DNA of 64,000 nucleotides from Plasmodium coatneyi (Eukaryota; Apicomplexa; Aconoidasida; Haemosporida; Plasmodiidae): the NCBI RefSeq assembly GCF_001680005.1, contig NC_033568.1, forward strand, positions 930,001 to 994,000, read 5' to 3'. Numbering within the stretch: position 1 is the stretch's first letter; each line of letters begins with the position of its first letter. A program made the position numbers and the translations under genes. The notes below the pieces were generated by a model that saw only the letters and a program-made list of their open reading frames with translations, was not told the DNA's origin and did no database searches. Positions 62,591 to 64,000 of the stretch are shown one piece after another.

Positions 62591-64000
62591 ATGTCAGGTA
62601 AAAACGGGGGACAGTCAATTCAAAAGAAAAAAATTTTTAACAAAAACTATGGAAACAAAGTGAAGAAGAACAGGAAAGGAAACCAGGGCAGGAAGAATGA
62701 TGGGAAGAACCACGTCGACGAGAGAGCCCAGTTGCAGAAAGATATCGATGAAAAGTTAGAAGCCCTTGTTGAGGAAAATAAAAGAAAACAATACGAAGAA
62801 CAATGGAAAAGCCACTTTGAAAAAGGCAACCACCCCAGTGATAGCCCCCAGAAGGGGAAAAATGGCGAAGATGAGAGCAACACGGATGGGAATAGCAACC
62901 ACAATGGCGACAAAAAGAAGGAAAAAAATAATAAGGTTTATAAAAATAACCTAACGATCATAGACAAAAATGTTCTGACAGAACACGAGTTTAAGTCATT
63001 GCCAATAAGTAAAAGGACACTACGGGCGCTGCACGAAAACAACTTTGTGCACATGACAAACATACAGGCAGTGTCTATCCCCATCGTTTTACTAAATAAG
63101 CATATCTACGCACAGGCACAAACGGGAACTGGGAAAACGCTATGTTTCTGTATTCCCCTGGTGGAAAAACTGTACAGAAATAGCATCGACAACTACAATC
63201 GAATTTTGGGAGGGCTAATAATTACCCCAACGAGGGAGCTGGTATTTCAAATTTTTGAAGTCCTAAATATGTTAAATAAATATCACAAGCTAAATATATG
63301 TTGCGCGATAGGCGGGAAGGATGAAGAGAGAGAAAAAGCCATTTTTAGTTACGCAAACATTATTGTTTGCACAACGGGCAGATTACTGTACCACTTGGAA
63401 AACAACTACTACTGCAACTTGGACTACTTGAGCACCCTCGTGATTGACGAAATTGACAAATTAATTGATAGCAGTTTTTACGACAATTTGAAGAATATTT
63501 TGCTGTACAAACCGAAGGAAAATTGCCAAATCTGTCTGTTCTCAGCTACGATTTGTAAATTCTTAAGCATCATATTAAGAACCTTCAACATTAAGGACTA
63601 CGAATACGTGAGCATCAACGACAACGACAAATACATCGAGAGTAACAACGTGAAGCAGATCTACATCGAGTGTGACATTTATAGCAAAATCAACTATTTG
63701 TATACTTTCTTGTTTTCAAAAAAGAACAAGAAGATAATTGTTTTTTTCTCCACATGTAAGCAAGTTCGATTTATGTATGAAGTGTTTAGAAAAATCAAAG
63801 TTGGCGTAATGAAGTTCTTACAACTGCATGGGAAGCTAAAACAAACAAGCCGCTTAAACACGTACCATTTTTTTTCCAAAAAAAGAAACTTCGTCTGCTT
63901 ATTCACTACTGATATCGCTTGCCGAGGTTTGGACTTTGCCTCTGTAGACTGGGTTATCCATTTTGATTTTCCAGAAAATGTGGAAACCTTCATTCACAGG
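62591..64000 (+). CDS. DBP4: ATP-dependent RNA helicase DBP4/DDX10, 3'-truncated
   Basis: Open from the ATG at 62591 to the window edge, 470 codons, no stop. A basic N-terminus (KNYGNKVKKNRKGNQGRK) and a charged spacer precede the Q-motif region FKSLPISKRTLRALHENNF..TNIQ (about 134-160). Motif I AQTGTGKT, Ia TPTREL, Ib TTGR, II IDEIDKL (DEID instead of DEAD), III SAT and V TDIACRGLDF follow. The stretch FFSTCKQVRFMYEVFRKIK .. LHGKLKQTSR .. VDWVIHFDFPENVETFIHR is characteristic of Dbp4/DDX10, a helicase of the small-subunit processome that releases U14 snoRNA. The rest (motif VI end, DUF4217 region, C-terminal tail) lies beyond the window. Confidence 0.88.
   Translation, partial: MSGKNGGQSIQKKKIFNKNYGNKVKKNRKGNQGRKNDGKNHVDERAQLQKDIDEKLEALVEENKRKQYEEQWKSHFEKGNHPSDSPQKGKNGEDESNTDGNSNHNGDKKKEKNNKVYKNNLTIIDKNVLTEHEFKSLPISKRTLRALHENNFVHMTNIQAVSIPIVLLNKHIYAQAQTGTGKTLCFCIPLVEKLYRNSIDNYNRILGGLIITPTRELVFQIFEVLNMLNKYHKLNICCAIGGKDEEREKAIFSYANIIVCTTGRLLYHLENNYYCNLDYLSTLVIDEIDKLIDSSFYDNLKNILLYKPKENCQICLFSATICKFLSIILRTFNIKDYEYVSINDNDKYIESNNVKQIYIECDIYSKINYLYTFLFSKKNKKIIVFFSTCKQVRFMYEVFRKIKVGVMKFLQLHGKLKQTSRLNTYHFFSKKRNFVCLFTTDIACRGLDFASVDWVIHFDFPENVETFIHR

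Noticed and set aside
1..64000. tRNA genes, snRNAs, CRISPR arrays, insertion sequences, subtelomeric gene families
   Set aside because: I looked for B-box-like GGTTCGA, U1-U6 landmark sequences, direct-repeat arrays and transposase motifs and saw none that held up; the gene content is a conserved chromosome-internal segment.

Overview
The window is nuclear DNA of a malaria parasite. It looks like the Plasmodium vivax / cynomolgi / knowlesi group rather than P. falciparum, because base composition is only moderately AT-rich. Other Plasmodium traits are intergenic DNA full of poly(A)/poly(T) tracts, genes with a few short GT-AG introns, asparagine/lysine/glycine-rich low-complexity insertions, and near-identity of the glutathione reductase and glutathione S-transferase products to the known Plasmodium enzymes. 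From memory, the order glycyl-tRNA synthetase ... glutathione reductase ... GST ... thioredoxin-like protein matches a segment of P. falciparum chromosome 14. There is no sign of bacterial or mobile DNA, CRISPR or tRNA genes.

Layout: a 5'-truncated GPR89/Golgi-pH-regulator-like membrane protein (+, 1-1497); glycyl-tRNA synthetase (-, 1898-4414); a gene-free stretch with a possible structured RNA (5000-5460); a mitochondrial Zim17/DNL zinc-finger protein (-, 5678-6481); an UNC-45/UCS myosin chaperone (+, 7286-10747); a large OST-HTH/LOTUS-type protein (+, 13340-17695); SF3B4 (+, 3 exons, 19331-20928); a CPSF30-YTH fusion (+, 22035-23852) followed by a perfect 21-bp inverted repeat; glutathione reductase (+, 3 exons, 24923-26893); a hypothetical protein with an N-terminal YVPPHMR motif (-, 27424-28875); a 12-exon coiled-coil gene resolved here exon by exon (+, 30957-34200); a small coiled-coil protein with telomere-like sequence in its leader (+, 35124-35765); a 1898-residue protein that reads as a PAT1/PATL1-type decapping activator (+, 4 exons, 38684-44865); GST (-, 2 exons, 45780-46539); a secreted, membrane-anchored, CxxC-less thioredoxin-fold protein broken by a poly(A) frameshift (+, 48949-51283); the SPB4/DDX55 helicase (-, 52315-55188); an FHA-like protein also broken at a poly(A) tract (+, 58056-61365); and a 3'-truncated DBP4/DDX10 helicase (+, 62591-64000).

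Functional theme: an unusual share of these genes handles RNA: splicing (SF3B4), m6A-linked 3'-end processing (CPSF30-YTH), mRNA storage or decay (OST-HTH protein, PAT1-like protein), ribosome biogenesis (SPB4, DBP4) and translation (GlyRS). Two glutathione enzymes (GR, GST) and a thioredoxin-fold protein form a redox group. Eukaryotic genes are transcribed singly, so the neighbourhood does not imply operons. Intergenic gaps contain promoters/UTRs and homopolymer tracts; specific signals are listed where visible. Names rest on motif recognition by eye, and no database search was run.
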